A stretch of DNA of 64,000 nt from Mucilaginibacter aquariorum (GTDB lineage Bacteria; Bacteroidota; Bacteroidia; Sphingobacteriales; Sphingobacteriaceae): contig NZ_JANHOH010000001.1 in assembly GCF_024498135.1 (NCBI RefSeq), forward strand, positions 806,001 through 870,000, read 5' to 3'. This document shows, one piece after another, positions 1-8,656 of the stretch. Position 1 is the stretch's first letter; the number at the start of each line of letters is the position of its first letter. The position numbers and the translations under genes are program-made. Under the pieces are notes generated by a model that made no database searches, was not told the DNA's origin, and saw only the letters and a list, made by a program, of their open reading frames with translations.

Positions 1-1
1 G

Positions 2-253
2 GTTAATGTAGAAAAACATACAGAAGAAAGCCTCACCGCCTTTATGGAGGAGGCGGCCAAACTGGAAGAGATCATGGAATGTTATCATATGACAGGTGCC
101 ATAGATTTCCTTCTACGAATTGCCATTAAAGACATGGATGAATATAGCCGTGTCCTGGTAAAAAAACTGGGCAACCTGCCCGGTGTCAGGCAATTCACCA
201 GCTTCTTTGTTTTGTCAGAGATCAAATCTGAAACTGCCTTTGTGCTGAAATAA
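2..253 (+). CDS. Lrp/AsnC family transcriptional regulator, C-terminal part
   Basis: The frame is open from the first bases of the window, so the gene is cut by the window edge and only the last 83 residues are present. These match the Lrp/AsnC ligand-binding (RAM) domain: the segment around GAIDFLLRIAIKDMDEYSRV and the later LPGVRQFTSFFVLSEIK are the usual beta-alpha-beta core with the family's 'V..t.S.fvl..iK' ending. The DNA-binding helix-turn-helix lies outside the window. Family members are feast/famine regulators of amino-acid metabolism; the effector cannot be inferred here. An ATG at 44 is internal to the domain and not the true start. Confidence 0.88.
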   Translation, partial: VNVEKHTEESLTAFMEEAAKLEEIMECYHMTGAIDFLLRIAIKDMDEYSRVLVKKLGNLPGVRQFTSFFVLSEIKSETAFVLK

Positions 254-451
254 AATAATAGACTGCCAGAATAAGGAATTTAGGCTGTGATTTATGTTTT
301 TTAATTTTTAACTGCTTTCAATAAAATTTAAATTTAATATGCTAGTTTTCTCTTACATGGCATCTCCAATCAGCATCGCCGCTAAGAGCGGTTTATCCGC
401 TGTATCTTCTGCGAAGGATGTCGCTCCTATACCTGATGCACCCTTTTGCCT

Positions 452-608
452 TGATCAGGCTCAGTCCATCTCTTCGTTCTCGCCTCACCAGATCCGCATC
501 ACATGCAACAGCCTGCCACCCGAATGCCTTTTTCACCACCTGAACCGGACCATACGCTGCGCTTAACCTGGTCGTTTCATCGCACTCATCCGGGAGGCAG
601 GCACTTGC
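452..608. repeat. 155-bp repeat family, copy A1
   Basis: First of two units in the 254-1057 gap. It begins TGATCAGG and ends GCACTTGC (157 bp) and carries shared landmarks at fixed offsets: CACCAGATCC at +34, ACGCTGCG at +102 and CTCATCCG at +133. GATCAGG and CACCAGATC can form a short imperfect stem. The rest of the gap (254-451, 817-1057) holds no convincing gene; frames that cross it are the repeat itself read through. Confidence 0.7.
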
Positions 609-661
609 TTTCCCTAAATTCTTTGCAGTCAACTGATGTGTTCCCGGGCGTTTTCTTCCCT

Positions 662-816
662 TGATCAGGTTCTTTCCTTCGCTACGCTGTATACATTCAC
701 CAGATCCGGTCAGCAGGCAAGAGCATGACTTCGCATGGCTGCCGCGCAAATTCCCGGCGGAGCGTTCGCTGCGCTTAACCTCCCGCCTTCCGCACCCTGC
801 GACGCCACGCACTTGC
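662..816. repeat. 155-bp repeat family, copy A2
   Basis: Second unit of the left-hand pair, 155 bp, starting 210 bp after copy A1. It has TGATCAGG at the start, CACCAGATCC at +36, TCGCTGCG at +104 and GCACTTGC at the end; the CTCATCCG landmark is lost. It also shares CGCTACGCTG with copy B1 near 59519, about 59 kb away. Function unknown. Confidence 0.7.
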
Positions 817-1057
817 CGGAACTGCCTTTTGGGTGGGGGTAATAGCTGGCAAAAAGAAAAAGATTGTTTACGATAATTCAGATAAGGAAAATCGATCAGC
901 ACAGGCTGAACCAGATTTACTTTACTCCTGGGTATTTGTAATACCTTATATTTTCACAGGCGGATTTCAAACATCAAAAAAATCTTATAATTAGCTACCT
1001 GTTTTTTTTTGACTTGGAAAAATAGCAACCTTTTCAGACATTGATTGTTGAGGTCAC

Positions 1058-1444
1058 ATGCAACAAGAAAATATTGTTAAAACTAAATATAACGACGCTG
1101 AACTGGAAGAATTCAGGGAGTTGATCACCGAAAAAATTAAAGCTGCCAGGGAAGAATTAACTGAACTTGCCAGTGTCTTAAGTTCATCCAATTCTAACGG
1201 AGATGATGCCGCTATTGCCGGAAAAACATTAGAGGACGGTTCTGCCACTTTGGAAAAAGAACAGACAAACCAATTAGCCGCACGGCAGAAGAAATTCATC
1301 GAACAGCTGGAAGCGGCAATCATGCGCATTGATAATAAATCTTATGGGGTCTGCCGCACCACAGGCAAATTAATACCTAAAGAACGTCTTCGTGCGGTAC
1401 CGCATACCACCCAAACGATGGAGGCGAAACTTAAACAAGCATAG
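1058..1444 (+). CDS. TraR/DksA family zinc-finger-like protein
   Basis: A 128-residue protein: a charged helical/coiled-coil N-terminal half (residues about 10-95, rich in E, K, A) followed by a TraR/DksA C-terminal knuckle, GVCRTTGKLIPKERLRAVPH. Classical DksA has four zinc-ligand cysteines; only one is present here (in GVCRTTGK), which is common in Bacteroidota members. Family proteins bind the RNA polymerase secondary channel and modulate initiation, often with ppGpp; whether this one binds zinc is doubtful. The HAD gene starts 4 bp after its stop, so the two are probably co-transcribed. Confidence 0.88.
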   Translation: MQQENIVKTKYNDAELEEFRELITEKIKAAREELTELASVLSSSNSNGDDAAIAGKTLEDGSATLEKEQTNQLAARQKKFIEQLEAAIMRIDNKSYGVCRTTGKLIPKERLRAVPHTTQTMEAKLKQA

Positions 1445-1448
1445 TATC

Positions 1449-2210
1449 ATGAAGAAATTAGTCATATTCGATCTTGACGGAACGCTTGCCGAAAGCAAAG
1501 CTGCTATCGACGAGGAAATGAGCTTAATCTTAGGCAACCTGTTAACCGTTTCAAGAGTGGCTATAATTTCGGGTGGTGACTGGCCTCAGTTTCAGAAACA
1601 AGTGTTGGCTCACCTACCCGATTCTGATCTTAAAAAACTATCCATCCTACCCACCTGCGGTACAAAATATTACAACTACGAGCATGGCTGGAAGAAGATG
1701 TATGCCGAGAATTTCACACAAGAAGAAAAAGAACTGATCATTAAAGAGCTTACCGAAGCAGTAATAGCTTCTGGTTTCGAGGCTGAAAAGACCTGGGGGG
1801 ATCAAATTGAAGACAGGGATAGTCAGATCACCTATTCAGCGCTTGGACAATCTGCACCTATAAACGAAAAAATGAATTGGGACCCGGATTTCGCAAAGCG
1901 TAAACAGATCAAAAAAATACTCGATAAAAATTTAAAAGGTTTTGCCGTAAATATGGGCGGCGCTACCTCCATCGATATTACTAAACCGGGCATTGATAAA
2001 GCCTACGGTATAAAGAAGCTAAAGACCGTCCTCAAAATTAAGATCTCAGAAATGATCTTCATCGGGGATGCTCTTATGGAGGGTGGCAATGATCACCCCG
2101 CTTATAAAACCGGTGTCGATTGTATCAAAGTTCGTGGACCTGAAGATACCAAACGGGTTGTAGAAGGAATTATGGTTTGCCAGGGGTTCAAACCTACACA
2201 GATCAAATAG
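1449..2210 (+). CDS. HAD-IIB hydrolase, phosphomannomutase-like
   Basis: A 253-residue cytosolic HAD protein. The nucleophile motif FDLDGTL is at residues 7-13, so the ATG at 1449 is preferred to an in-frame ATG 57 bp upstream that lies inside the previous gene. The C-terminal motif GDALMEGGNDHPA resembles the metal-binding motif of eukaryotic-type phosphomannomutases (GD.TM.GGND), and SIDITKPGIDKAYGI matches the substrate-side strand and lysine. It may be a sugar-phosphate mutase or phosphatase; the sequence does not decide which. It follows the DksA-like gene by 4 bp. Confidence 0.82.
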   Translation: MKKLVIFDLDGTLAESKAAIDEEMSLILGNLLTVSRVAIISGGDWPQFQKQVLAHLPDSDLKKLSILPTCGTKYYNYEHGWKKMYAENFTQEEKELIIKELTEAVIASGFEAEKTWGDQIEDRDSQITYSALGQSAPINEKMNWDPDFAKRKQIKKILDKNLKGFAVNMGGATSIDITKPGIDKAYGIKKLKTVLKIKISEMIFIGDALMEGGNDHPAYKTGVDCIKVRGPEDTKRVVEGIMVCQGFKPTQIK

Positions 2211-2500
2211 TTAAAAGAGTAGCCTCGACCTTGTTTGATTATTAAAAGCTTACGTGTCATTTTTTTAATTAATTATAAAGTACTAATTTCTCCATACCTG
2301 TTTTTGGGAGATACACCTGTAAAAGTTCCCGCTCTTTTTCCGTGATCCGATCCGGAACGTTTTTATAGCGGTGATTTTAGGGACCAAACAAAACTTTCAG
2401 CTAACGTGAAGCCAAAGAAAAACAGCTGATATTCTTTACGGATTACTTTTTTTTACAATTGCATTTTTACTCCTGAACGTGTGCAAATCCTGCAAGCTCA

Positions 2501-5158
2501 TTAAAATTGCAATAGGATAAGTGCACGTATACCGCTTTTGGCAATATTCGGATGATCCAGATAAGAAAAGCGCTTTACGTAATCCAACCTTAATACCTTA
2601 AAAATATTACCGATTCCTACACTGCCTTCCTGGTAAGGCCCATTTGTTAGCGCATATGTAAAAGGAATTCCGTTGCGTTCCGGGAAATTAAGTAATGACG
2701 GATCATTATCAGGATTATTTTGACTTCTCACTCCACCCCACAAAACTTTATAGGAAATCGTTTCTCTAAGCTTTAGTTTTTTCAGCAACGGAATTTTATT
2801 GAAAATAAATCCATTAAAATTCTGGTCTATATTAATTGCCGCATAATGGTCGCTTACAAATTCCTGAAAGTTCATAAGGTTGTAAGATTGCAGTTGTAAA
2901 GCATAACTCTGATTGGCATGATGGATGTCTAATAAAGGAAAAGGAACCTTGCCTGCAATTACACCTCCTTCACTGCTAACATCTGCGTATCCTAACTGTG
3001 ATAAATAAAATCTTTTGGTAATATTGCCGGTTATGTTTTCATATCGATACTGTCCTCCTAATGCACCTTTTATTCCTTGCTGATAACGCAGGGTGTACAC
3101 AGGATATTTGTCAGGGATCGGTGTTCTGTACAATTTTCCCTGATAAAATTTTTCATGCGGTGCATATCGTATTTCAGCTGATACTTCCAGGTTTTTTACT
3201 CCCTCAATAATGTTACCGCCTCCATTTAAGTCATTCTCAAAGTACAGCGCCCCGCCAACATTTGGTCCTGCAGCAAATTGACTCCATCTTTTAATTCCAA
3301 TTTTATAAGAAAAGTGATTTAAGAATTCCTGGACATAATCCAACCGGAATACGTTATTATATGTTAAAATATTATTATAACCTCGTTTGAAGGAAAGAAA
3401 AAAATTATCTTCCTGGACAAATTGAAGTTCCTGGCCCGGTATCTTAGTGTCATGCTGGAAGCTGGCTCGAATATAACTCTGAGGATAAGAGTATACCGAC
3501 TTATTGTTAAACGAAAAAGTACCGCTGAGGAAATATTTAAACTTTTGATCCTTAAAACCATATGCTCCATAGGTTTCCGCATACCAACGTTTGCTTAGAG
3601 TTGTAGTTGTTCGGCCGCCCAACCTTAATCGGAAACCCTCAATTGGATTAAAATTATAAAAGGTATTAACCGGACCAACTTCAAACGGGCCAAATGATTT
3701 ATACCCTGCCAGCACAAGAGTGGCTATATCCATCGTTCGGCGAAACGAGGGTATAGTCTGCAAACTATCAATGTTTTTGTAAATGTTGGCCTCCGCAGCT
3801 TTAAGGCTATCCGGCCTGTTTGCATTCCAGTAATCATCATCTTTCTTACCTGCATCAGCGGAAATAACTTCAGATGCACCCTGGTATGTATTGAGTGGCC
3901 TTGGAATATTAATCATAAAATCACGTAGTATTACTACCCGCTCGCCAAGAATTCCACCTCCTTTGTTCTTCTTCAAACCAAATTCAATTTTCAAGTCACT
4001 TTGATTTAAGTGATATTTACCATCACTGGCCTTTTCGAACGTTAGCACTGCCTGCATTTGCCTGACAAAATTGAGATTGATATTTTTGTTCACGGTGAGA
4101 AGCGATTTTTCTACAGCATAATTACCATCCATTGTAATATAGATCTTACCCTCAAATAATAAATCCGTTGTTGTCCGGGGCGTAAAACTCAATTCAATTA
4201 AATTCGGGGTTACGTCTTTTAAGGTGTCGGTAATAAAAAATTTATAGAAAGTTGGTGAGCCATCTGCAATTGGGCTTAATAATTGGTTACCCAGCATCGA
4301 TACATTGTTATCATAAATATTTATATCCTGATACATTCGATTAAACCAGCTGCTGAGGCCCTGATTATCAATAAAATTTTCATCATATTTTACTTGTTTA
4401 TCAGCTTCAATAAATTGTTTTTTTGCAAATGGCTGTTTCCTGAAAAAATTATGCGAAAGTTTTTCCTCCATGTAGATGGGCAGCAAATTTTTCCCGCCAA
4501 TTTCTGTGGAATCCTGAGTTCTGAAAAGAAACTGGTATTTCTTAAATAACCCCTTGTTTTTAAATCGGTCAGACAAATTACTTAAGGCAAACATCATTTT
4601 CTCGTATTGATGATATTCGGCGAAATCATAATTCTCTACCCTGTTCCGATTTTTATGAGCGATTACTTGTCTAATCAATTCAACTGCAGGATTATTCCTG
4701 TTACTATATCTGGCTTTTTTGGCGGATTTAATTACAACTTCATTCAGTAGCTGATTATCTTCTGACATAGCAACATTTAATTCAGTATTTTTTTCAGACC
4801 CTAAATCGCGGGTAACTGTTTGGTAACCTATAAAAGAGAATTTAATAGCCTTATTTACCCCATTGCCCTTGAGGGTATAGTTCCCATGGTTGTCGGTACT
4901 TGTTCCGATTGAGGTTCCCGAAAATTGTACAGTAACAGCTTGTAAAGGCTCATGAGTTTTGGCATCGGTGACAGTTCCGCGAAACAAACTGATCTGTTGC
5001 CCCTTTAAGCGATAAGGAAATAAACAAATTATTGTTGTGAAAAAAATGAGCGAAAAAGAACATATGTTCAGTTTAATAATTACCGTCCTGAAGGTTCGCC
5101 TTAGCCCTGTTATTGGATGGCAGATATATTTGATAAAAATTGAGTAAAGCTTTTCCAT
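2501..5158 (-). CDS. DUF5686 outer-membrane protein with carboxypeptidase-regulatory-like domain
   Basis: A long (885 residue) envelope protein. A hydrophobic N-terminal segment (residues about 28-50) precedes a CarboxypepD_reg-like beta-sandwich at about 55-140 (LFRGTVTDAKTHEPLQAVTV). The remainder is the DUF5686 region, ending in aromatic, amphipathic strands typical of an outer-membrane beta-barrel and finishing with LILLQF, a terminal-strand-like end. Related Bacteroidota proteins are TonB-receptor-like barrels without known substrate. It stands alone, convergent with the HAD gene. Upstream at 5219-5330 is one of the shared -24/-12 promoters with paired dyads, so it is a predicted member of that regulon. 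Confidence 0.85.
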   Translation of the reverse strand: MEKLYSIFIKYICHPITGLRRTFRTVIIKLNICSFSLIFFTTIICLFPYRLKGQQISLFRGTVTDAKTHEPLQAVTVQFSGTSIGTSTDNHGNYTLKGNGVNKAIKFSFIGYQTVTRDLGSEKNTELNVAMSEDNQLLNEVVIKSAKKARYSNRNNPAVELIRQVIAHKNRNRVENYDFAEYHQYEKMMFALSNLSDRFKNKGLFKKYQFLFRTQDSTEIGGKNLLPIYMEEKLSHNFFRKQPFAKKQFIEADKQVKYDENFIDNQGLSSWFNRMYQDINIYDNNVSMLGNQLLSPIADGSPTFYKFFITDTLKDVTPNLIELSFTPRTTTDLLFEGKIYITMDGNYAVEKSLLTVNKNINLNFVRQMQAVLTFEKASDGKYHLNQSDLKIEFGLKKNKGGGILGERVVILRDFMINIPRPLNTYQGASEVISADAGKKDDDYWNANRPDSLKAAEANIYKNIDSLQTIPSFRRTMDIATLVLAGYKSFGPFEVGPVNTFYNFNPIEGFRLRLGGRTTTTLSKRWYAETYGAYGFKDQKFKYFLSGTFSFNNKSVYSYPQSYIRASFQHDTKIPGQELQFVQEDNFFLSFKRGYNNILTYNNVFRLDYVQEFLNHFSYKIGIKRWSQFAAGPNVGGALYFENDLNGGGNIIEGVKNLEVSAEIRYAPHEKFYQGKLYRTPIPDKYPVYTLRYQQGIKGALGGQYRYENITGNITKRFYLSQLGYADVSSEGGVIAGKVPFPLLDIHHANQSYALQLQSYNLMNFQEFVSDHYAAINIDQNFNGFIFNKIPLLKKLKLRETISYKVLWGGVRSQNNPDNDPSLLNFPERNGIPFTYALTNGPYQEGSVGIGNIFKVLRLDYVKRFSYLDHPNIAKSGIRALILLQF

Positions 5159-5218
5159 ATGGCCTTGTGCATTTTAAATCCAGGCCCTTGGCTTAGGATA
5201 TCGGCACGGAATTGCAAA

Positions 5219-5330
5219 TTCAAAGTTTATACCATTATATATGTTACTATATATCAAGCACTTACAATTAATACACTTGTATAAATATTTCTTAATCTCG
5301 CTAATTATTATTTTTTTAGCGATATATGAT
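5219..5330 (-). promoter_or_regulatory. -24/-12 (sigma-54-like) promoter with two upstream dyads
   Basis: TGGTATAAACTTTGAA (5219-5234, minus strand) with the predicted start point about 50 bp before the DUF5686 start codon. Dyad-like sites are centred at 5295.5 (GCGA-GATT-AAGA) and 5324.5 (GCGA-TATA core), 63 and 92 bp upstream of the -24 GG. Confidence 0.6.
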
Positions 5331-5376
5331 AACTGGATAAATTTAAACTTTACTCGCTAACCTGCATTATCTACTA

Positions 5377-5404
5377 TAAAAAAAGGAGGCACTACTAGGC
5401 CTCC
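5377..5404 (-). terminator. Rho-independent terminator after the DUF417 gene
   Basis: On the minus strand GGAGGC, an 8-nt loop and GCCTCC are followed by a run of seven T. It lies 32 bp beyond the stop of the DUF417 gene. Confidence 0.85.
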
Positions 5405-5435
5405 CTCTTTAATTTTTATCATTTCCTCTAAAGGC

Positions 5436-6011
5436 TTATTGTTTGATACCTTTTTTCCTTAAAAGATAAATTGACGCAGATTCGCTCATCGTAATCAAGG
5501 CGCCACCGAGAATGACAATATCCTTTATAACCAAGCGTCCTCTTCCTGATAAAAAAGGAAACCCAAAATCATTATCCGTTAAATGGGGAACCCAATTTTC
5601 AGGAGTTGTTATCAGGAATGATAACGTGCCTAAGGTCATCGTGAAGATCAAAATACTGGCTATCATACTCGCCAGAGGCGCAACCTTATAAATGGCAATT
5701 AATACACCCAAAATGATCAAAACCGATCCAAGGCCTTTTGAAAATCCATAAGTATTGTTTTCAATGTTCCATTCATGATTCTTTGGAACCAATTCCCCTT
5801 CTTTACTCATATGACTTTTATACTCCTCAGGATGATTGTAGAAAAAAGACATGAATGGGCTGTTAGCAACAAACGGCACAATACCGTCAGCTTCGTAAGT
5901 AAAGAATTTAAGTCCTCCAATCCATATAAATACTATGGCAATGCCAAAACGAATCGCTCTTTTACCAACCTGATCGAGGTTAGCTATAAAATTAATGATG
6001 GTAGTTTTCAT
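5436..6011 (-). CDS. DUF417 (YkgB-like) membrane protein
   Basis: A 191-residue inner-membrane protein of the DUF417/YkgB family, with about four hydrophobic helices (residues about 14-34, 78-97, 103-125, 158-178) and the family motifs WIGGLKFFTYEADGIVPFVANSP and FLSGRGRLVIKD. The start at 6011 (MKTTIINFIANL) matches its paralogue at 27405-27977; a longer frame to 6113 would cross the promoter. YkgB-like proteins are linked to reactive chlorine stress in E. coli; the substrate is unknown. The gap to the PycTM gene contains a promoter and an AraC-type operator (6027-6089), so it probably has its own control. Confidence 0.87.
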   Translation of the reverse strand: MKTTIINFIANLDQVGKRAIRFGIAIVFIWIGGLKFFTYEADGIVPFVANSPFMSFFYNHPEEYKSHMSKEGELVPKNHEWNIENNTYGFSKGLGSVLIILGVLIAIYKVAPLASMIASILIFTMTLGTLSFLITTPENWVPHLTDNDFGFPFLSGRGRLVIKDIVILGGALITMSESASIYLLRKKGIKQ

Positions 6012-6026
6012 ACTGTTATTTTTTAA

Positions 6027-6089
6027 CAAAATTACAGCAATCGCAGGCCGGAGAACATGGACAGATAAGGTTAAAGCTTGGACAATTCC
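6027..6089 (-). promoter_or_regulatory. AraC-type direct-repeat operator and sigma-A promoter of the DUF417 gene
   Basis: On the minus strand a TGTCCA element occurs twice with a 21-bp period (6058-6063 and 6079-6084), directly upstream of a GTTC-N18-TAATTTTG promoter (-7 box 6027-6034). The 36 bp at 6054-6089 match 31 of 36 positions of 54962-54997, which sits before the flavin-binding gene at 54912 with the same promoter spacing. Confidence 0.7.
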
Positions 6090-6134
6090 GTATTCTTTAG
6101 CGGTAAATATCAAAGGATAGCGCTAACCATGTTT

Positions 6135-7379
6135 TCAGTTTGTTTGAGTCTTATTGATAAAACCTGGTTCTAATGAAGAATGATTAATAATTACTACGAT
6201 AATGAATGCTAATACGGAAACAATTAAACCAAACATAAAAATATTGTAAGAAACTCTTAAAAGTAAATATTTTTTCCCCAATACTATTCCTTGCCCATAA
6301 ACATCCCGGATTAGAGCACGGTACAGAAATTTTTTTTCATCCATCATTTTTAACATACCTTCCGTATAATCATCCAGTGACATTCTGTAGAAATTTCCAA
6401 AAAACAAGAGATTTGCGGTTTGTTCATTAATGTCTTCGTTACTAAAGCGTCCGTTTGGTATGGTGGGTCGTGTAGCCAGTATTGCAAAGATCATTGAAAA
6501 TAAACTGATACTTAACAATAAGATTGTCGGATAAATCAGGAACACATTGTCGCTTAACTTCCGTAATAAAATACTGATAATGGCTGATAAAATTATAGAA
6601 TTAACGGTAATTAGAATGTGGGCCTTGTTATCACCCAGACTTGTCAACCGCTGATTATTAGAAGAGGATATCCGGAACATCGTTTCTATACCTTTATCCC
6701 GTTTATCATTGTTGTCGCTTGTTAATCGATGTCCACCCTGATGATCGCTAAGGATTTTATAATGGTGATCCATCACGGATACCTGTTCCTCTAACTTTTT
6801 CAGGTTTTTTTTCAGCCTTCTTTTTTGCGTGCCCGATAATGGATCAACGAATGCAAAGGTCTGCATATTTACCATTACCTGTTTTAACCATTCTGAAACC
6901 GAGATCTGCCGGCATTCCATAACTTCGGTATCTTTACGAAGCGCCTCTGACCAAATAGAAAATGATTTGTTAAACCAATAAAAACAGTTTGCTTCTGATA
7001 GTAAAGAATTTAGAGGACTAGCAGGAGTCGCCAATTCTTTTGGTGGTTGAAGTAACAACATTACGGATTCAATAAAAGGGCCTTCCACACCACCTGCAAT
7101 TAACAGCTCGCGCACGGTATCGACCGCCCTGTCACCATATTCAAAATATTCCAGTTGGCTGATATCATAAAACCAACCTGCGATTTCAATTTTGAACTTA
7201 TCATTTTCAATTAATTTCCGGTATCCCGGTATCCTTTTTAATTCATTGACCAACCGGACAGTATGCTCGTAAGTATGGTAATGAAAATTCTTTTTAGATT
7301 TTGCAAGGAATACATGCTCTATATACGCCTTAATATTAAACAATACGATCCTGGTGCTCATACATGATTTTAAACCCAA
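6135..7379 (-). CDS. HD-domain protein with C-terminal Pycsar-type transmembrane domain (PycTM/DUF5706)
   Basis: A 414-residue protein with two parts. The N-terminal 115 residues look like a degenerate HD fold: HYHTYEHTVRLVNEL supplies the first histidines but the expected HD pair is replaced in AGWFYDISQ. The C-terminal 240-400 is the PycTM (DUF5706) domain, starting SLGDNKAHILITVNS, with three strong membrane helices (about 253-272, 279-302, 375-397). In Pycsar phage defence this domain is the membrane effector triggered by cCMP/cUMP. No pyrimidine cyclase gene is seen nearby, and the upstream gene is a small protein of another family, so a defence role is unproven. The gene starts 3 bp after that small gene. 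Confidence 0.82.
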   Translation of the reverse strand: MGLKSCMSTRIVLFNIKAYIEHVFLAKSKKNFHYHTYEHTVRLVNELKRIPGYRKLIENDKFKIEIAGWFYDISQLEYFEYGDRAVDTVRELLIAGGVEGPFIESVMLLLQPPKELATPASPLNSLLSEANCFYWFNKSFSIWSEALRKDTEVMECRQISVSEWLKQVMVNMQTFAFVDPLSGTQKRRLKKNLKKLEEQVSVMDHHYKILSDHQGGHRLTSDNNDKRDKGIETMFRISSSNNQRLTSLGDNKAHILITVNSIILSAIISILLRKLSDNVFLIYPTILLLSISLFSMIFAILATRPTIPNGRFSNEDINEQTANLLFFGNFYRMSLDDYTEGMLKMMDEKKFLYRALIRDVYGQGIVLGKKYLLLRVSYNIFMFGLIVSVLAFIIVVIINHSSLEPGFINKTQTN

Positions 7380-7382
7380 TGA

Positions 7383-7691
7383 TTAGTTAAGGTTCGCTGC
7401 CAACTTCGACCATAAGTGAATAGATAACCCCTGTGTAAAAGCGCCGTAAGAGGTCATCAGAATGCCTTTTACTCCATTTTGAAAAGAACTGATAGCGTAA
7501 ATAACAAAAGGGAGATCAGCTTCGGCTTCATTTTCAAATAAAAAGGTTTCAGCTATTTCAAAGTCGTCCGGGCTGATCAATTCACCGTCCTGGATACATC
7601 GCAGAAATTCATTGTTTAGTGTAAAATCCAGATCATACCCTTTTTTCTGCAGGCCGATAATCACTTCGGCTTTCGTTATTAAATTTTCCAT
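7383..7691 (-). CDS. Small conserved protein (family often mislabelled phosphoribosylpyrophosphate synthetase)
   Basis: A 102-residue acidic protein that resembles the one at 9555-9908 in layout: an N-terminal helix with KKGYDLDFTLNNEFL, then an acidic middle and a hydrophobic strand FVIYAISSFQNGVKGILMTSYGAF. Database entries of this Bacteroidota family are commonly named phosphoribosylpyrophosphate synthetase, but the protein is far too short and lacks the PRPP-binding loop, so that name should not be used. It is the first gene of a pair with the HD-PycTM gene and lies behind the -24/-12 promoter at 7752-7864. Function unknown. Confidence 0.75.
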   Translation of the reverse strand: MENLITKAEVIIGLQKKGYDLDFTLNNEFLRCIQDGELISPDDFEIAETFLFENEAEADLPFVIYAISSFQNGVKGILMTSYGAFTQGLSIHLWSKLAANLN

Positions 7692-7751
7692 TTCTTAAGT
7701 GGTTTTGAAAAGATATAAATAATTCTGTGTCGTTAAATCTATTTATACATA

Positions 7752-7864
7752 TTCAAAGATTAAGCCCGTTTACATCGCGTTGATTATTTGGCAGTTATAA
7801 TAAATATTGCCATAGTTATATGCTTATATATCGCTAATCGACACAGCAATTATTGATATTTAAA
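7752..7864 (-). promoter_or_regulatory. -24/-12 (sigma-54-like) promoter with two upstream dyads
   Basis: GGGCTTAATCTTTGAA (7752-7767, minus strand), predicted start about 50 bp before the small gene at 7691. Proximal site GCGA-TATA-TAAG centred at 7828.5 (63 bp from the -24 GG), distal site TTTA-AATA-TCAA centred near 7858.5. Confidence 0.5.
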
Positions 7865-8514
7865 AAATTAATAAACTGGACATCAACACCCTCATTAATT
7901 TAGAGCCACCGATTAAGGCAACTAATTTCAACAGCCTCCTTTCCATATGGACATCCATCTTTTGCCAGACCTTCTCATTATTTATATATCATAATAGTAT
8001 CGCTAAATACTGAAATAACGATTTTATAAATTTCAAAAAAATCACCTAAGTATCTGATTTAGTGAATTATAAATTATGGTCTCATCTATGCATACCCCGA
8101 TCATATAGAAACATTGACTTGATACGATATGCAACCCCCTAAAAATAAAAATGAGTATAGCCCTGGCTCTCGTGTTATTCTATCGACAAATCATTTGAAG
8201 ATAGGAGGTTCGTCAACATGCAAGAGTAAAAATAATGCTCATCAAAAAACAAAAGGAATATATAATTGGCTATTAGCCAATTTGTTGGATGCGTACCTGT
8301 ATACCCTGGAATTGCTTTATTTGATCTACAGGTAATTATTCAGAAACGCAAAATAACTTTTAAATACATTAAGTATGGAAACCACTATTTTTATAATAAC
8401 CCGCCTGATTATGATAGCCTGTCTGATAGTACTTTATCGTGCAATTGTCGGCCCCAATAAGGGTAACGCCTCAGCTGAGGGTTCGATCTTATAAGAGCAT
8501 AAGTTCCATAATTG

Positions 8515-8626
8515 TTGAAATATCATTCATCCTAACCTATCAAGCGGTATATCGCTTATACGACAATCACGATTAAGAATTAAGTAATTGATTTAAAGCA
8601 ATATATCTTATGGCATCATCTTTACA
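8515..8626 (+). promoter_or_regulatory. -24/-12 (sigma-54-like) promoter with two upstream dyads
   Basis: TGGCATCATCTTTACA (8611-8626) with proximal dyad GCGG-TATA-TCGC centred at 8549.5 and distal TTGA-AATA-TCAT centred at 8520.5, exactly 63 and 92 bp from the -24 GG. The predicted start point (about 8636) lies after the ATG at 8630, which argues for translation from 8657. Confidence 0.7.
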
Positions 8627-8656
8627 TATATGAAAACAGAAGTAGACCATACAGAT

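Larger units (their letters stand above)
7692..8629. other. Divergent intergenic region
   Basis: A 938-bp gap between divergent operons. It holds two shared-architecture promoters (7752-7864 leftward, 8515-8626 rightward) and a 12-bp self-complementary CCTCAGCTGAGG at 8469-8480. Short frames at 8129-8460 have no recognisable domain or convincing composition and are not called as genes. Confidence 0.6.

Noticed and set aside
393..902. Long leftward reading frame (about 170 codons) in the first intergenic gap
   Set aside because: It is the 155-bp repeat pair read through; no domain is recognisable and neither the sequence nor the frame is kept in the right-hand copies.
5209..5225. GGCACG with nearby TTGC on the plus strand as a sigma-54 promoter
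   Set aside because: The GG to GC spacing is one base short and it points toward the end of a leftward gene.
8129..8460. Two short rightward frames in the divergent gap
   Set aside because: No recognisable family, odd composition and no ribosome site; the region is better explained as regulatory.
8469..8480. Self-complementary CCTCAGCTGAGG followed by GGTTCGATC, briefly considered as part of a tRNA
   Set aside because: No acceptor stem, anticodon arm or D-arm can be folded around it.
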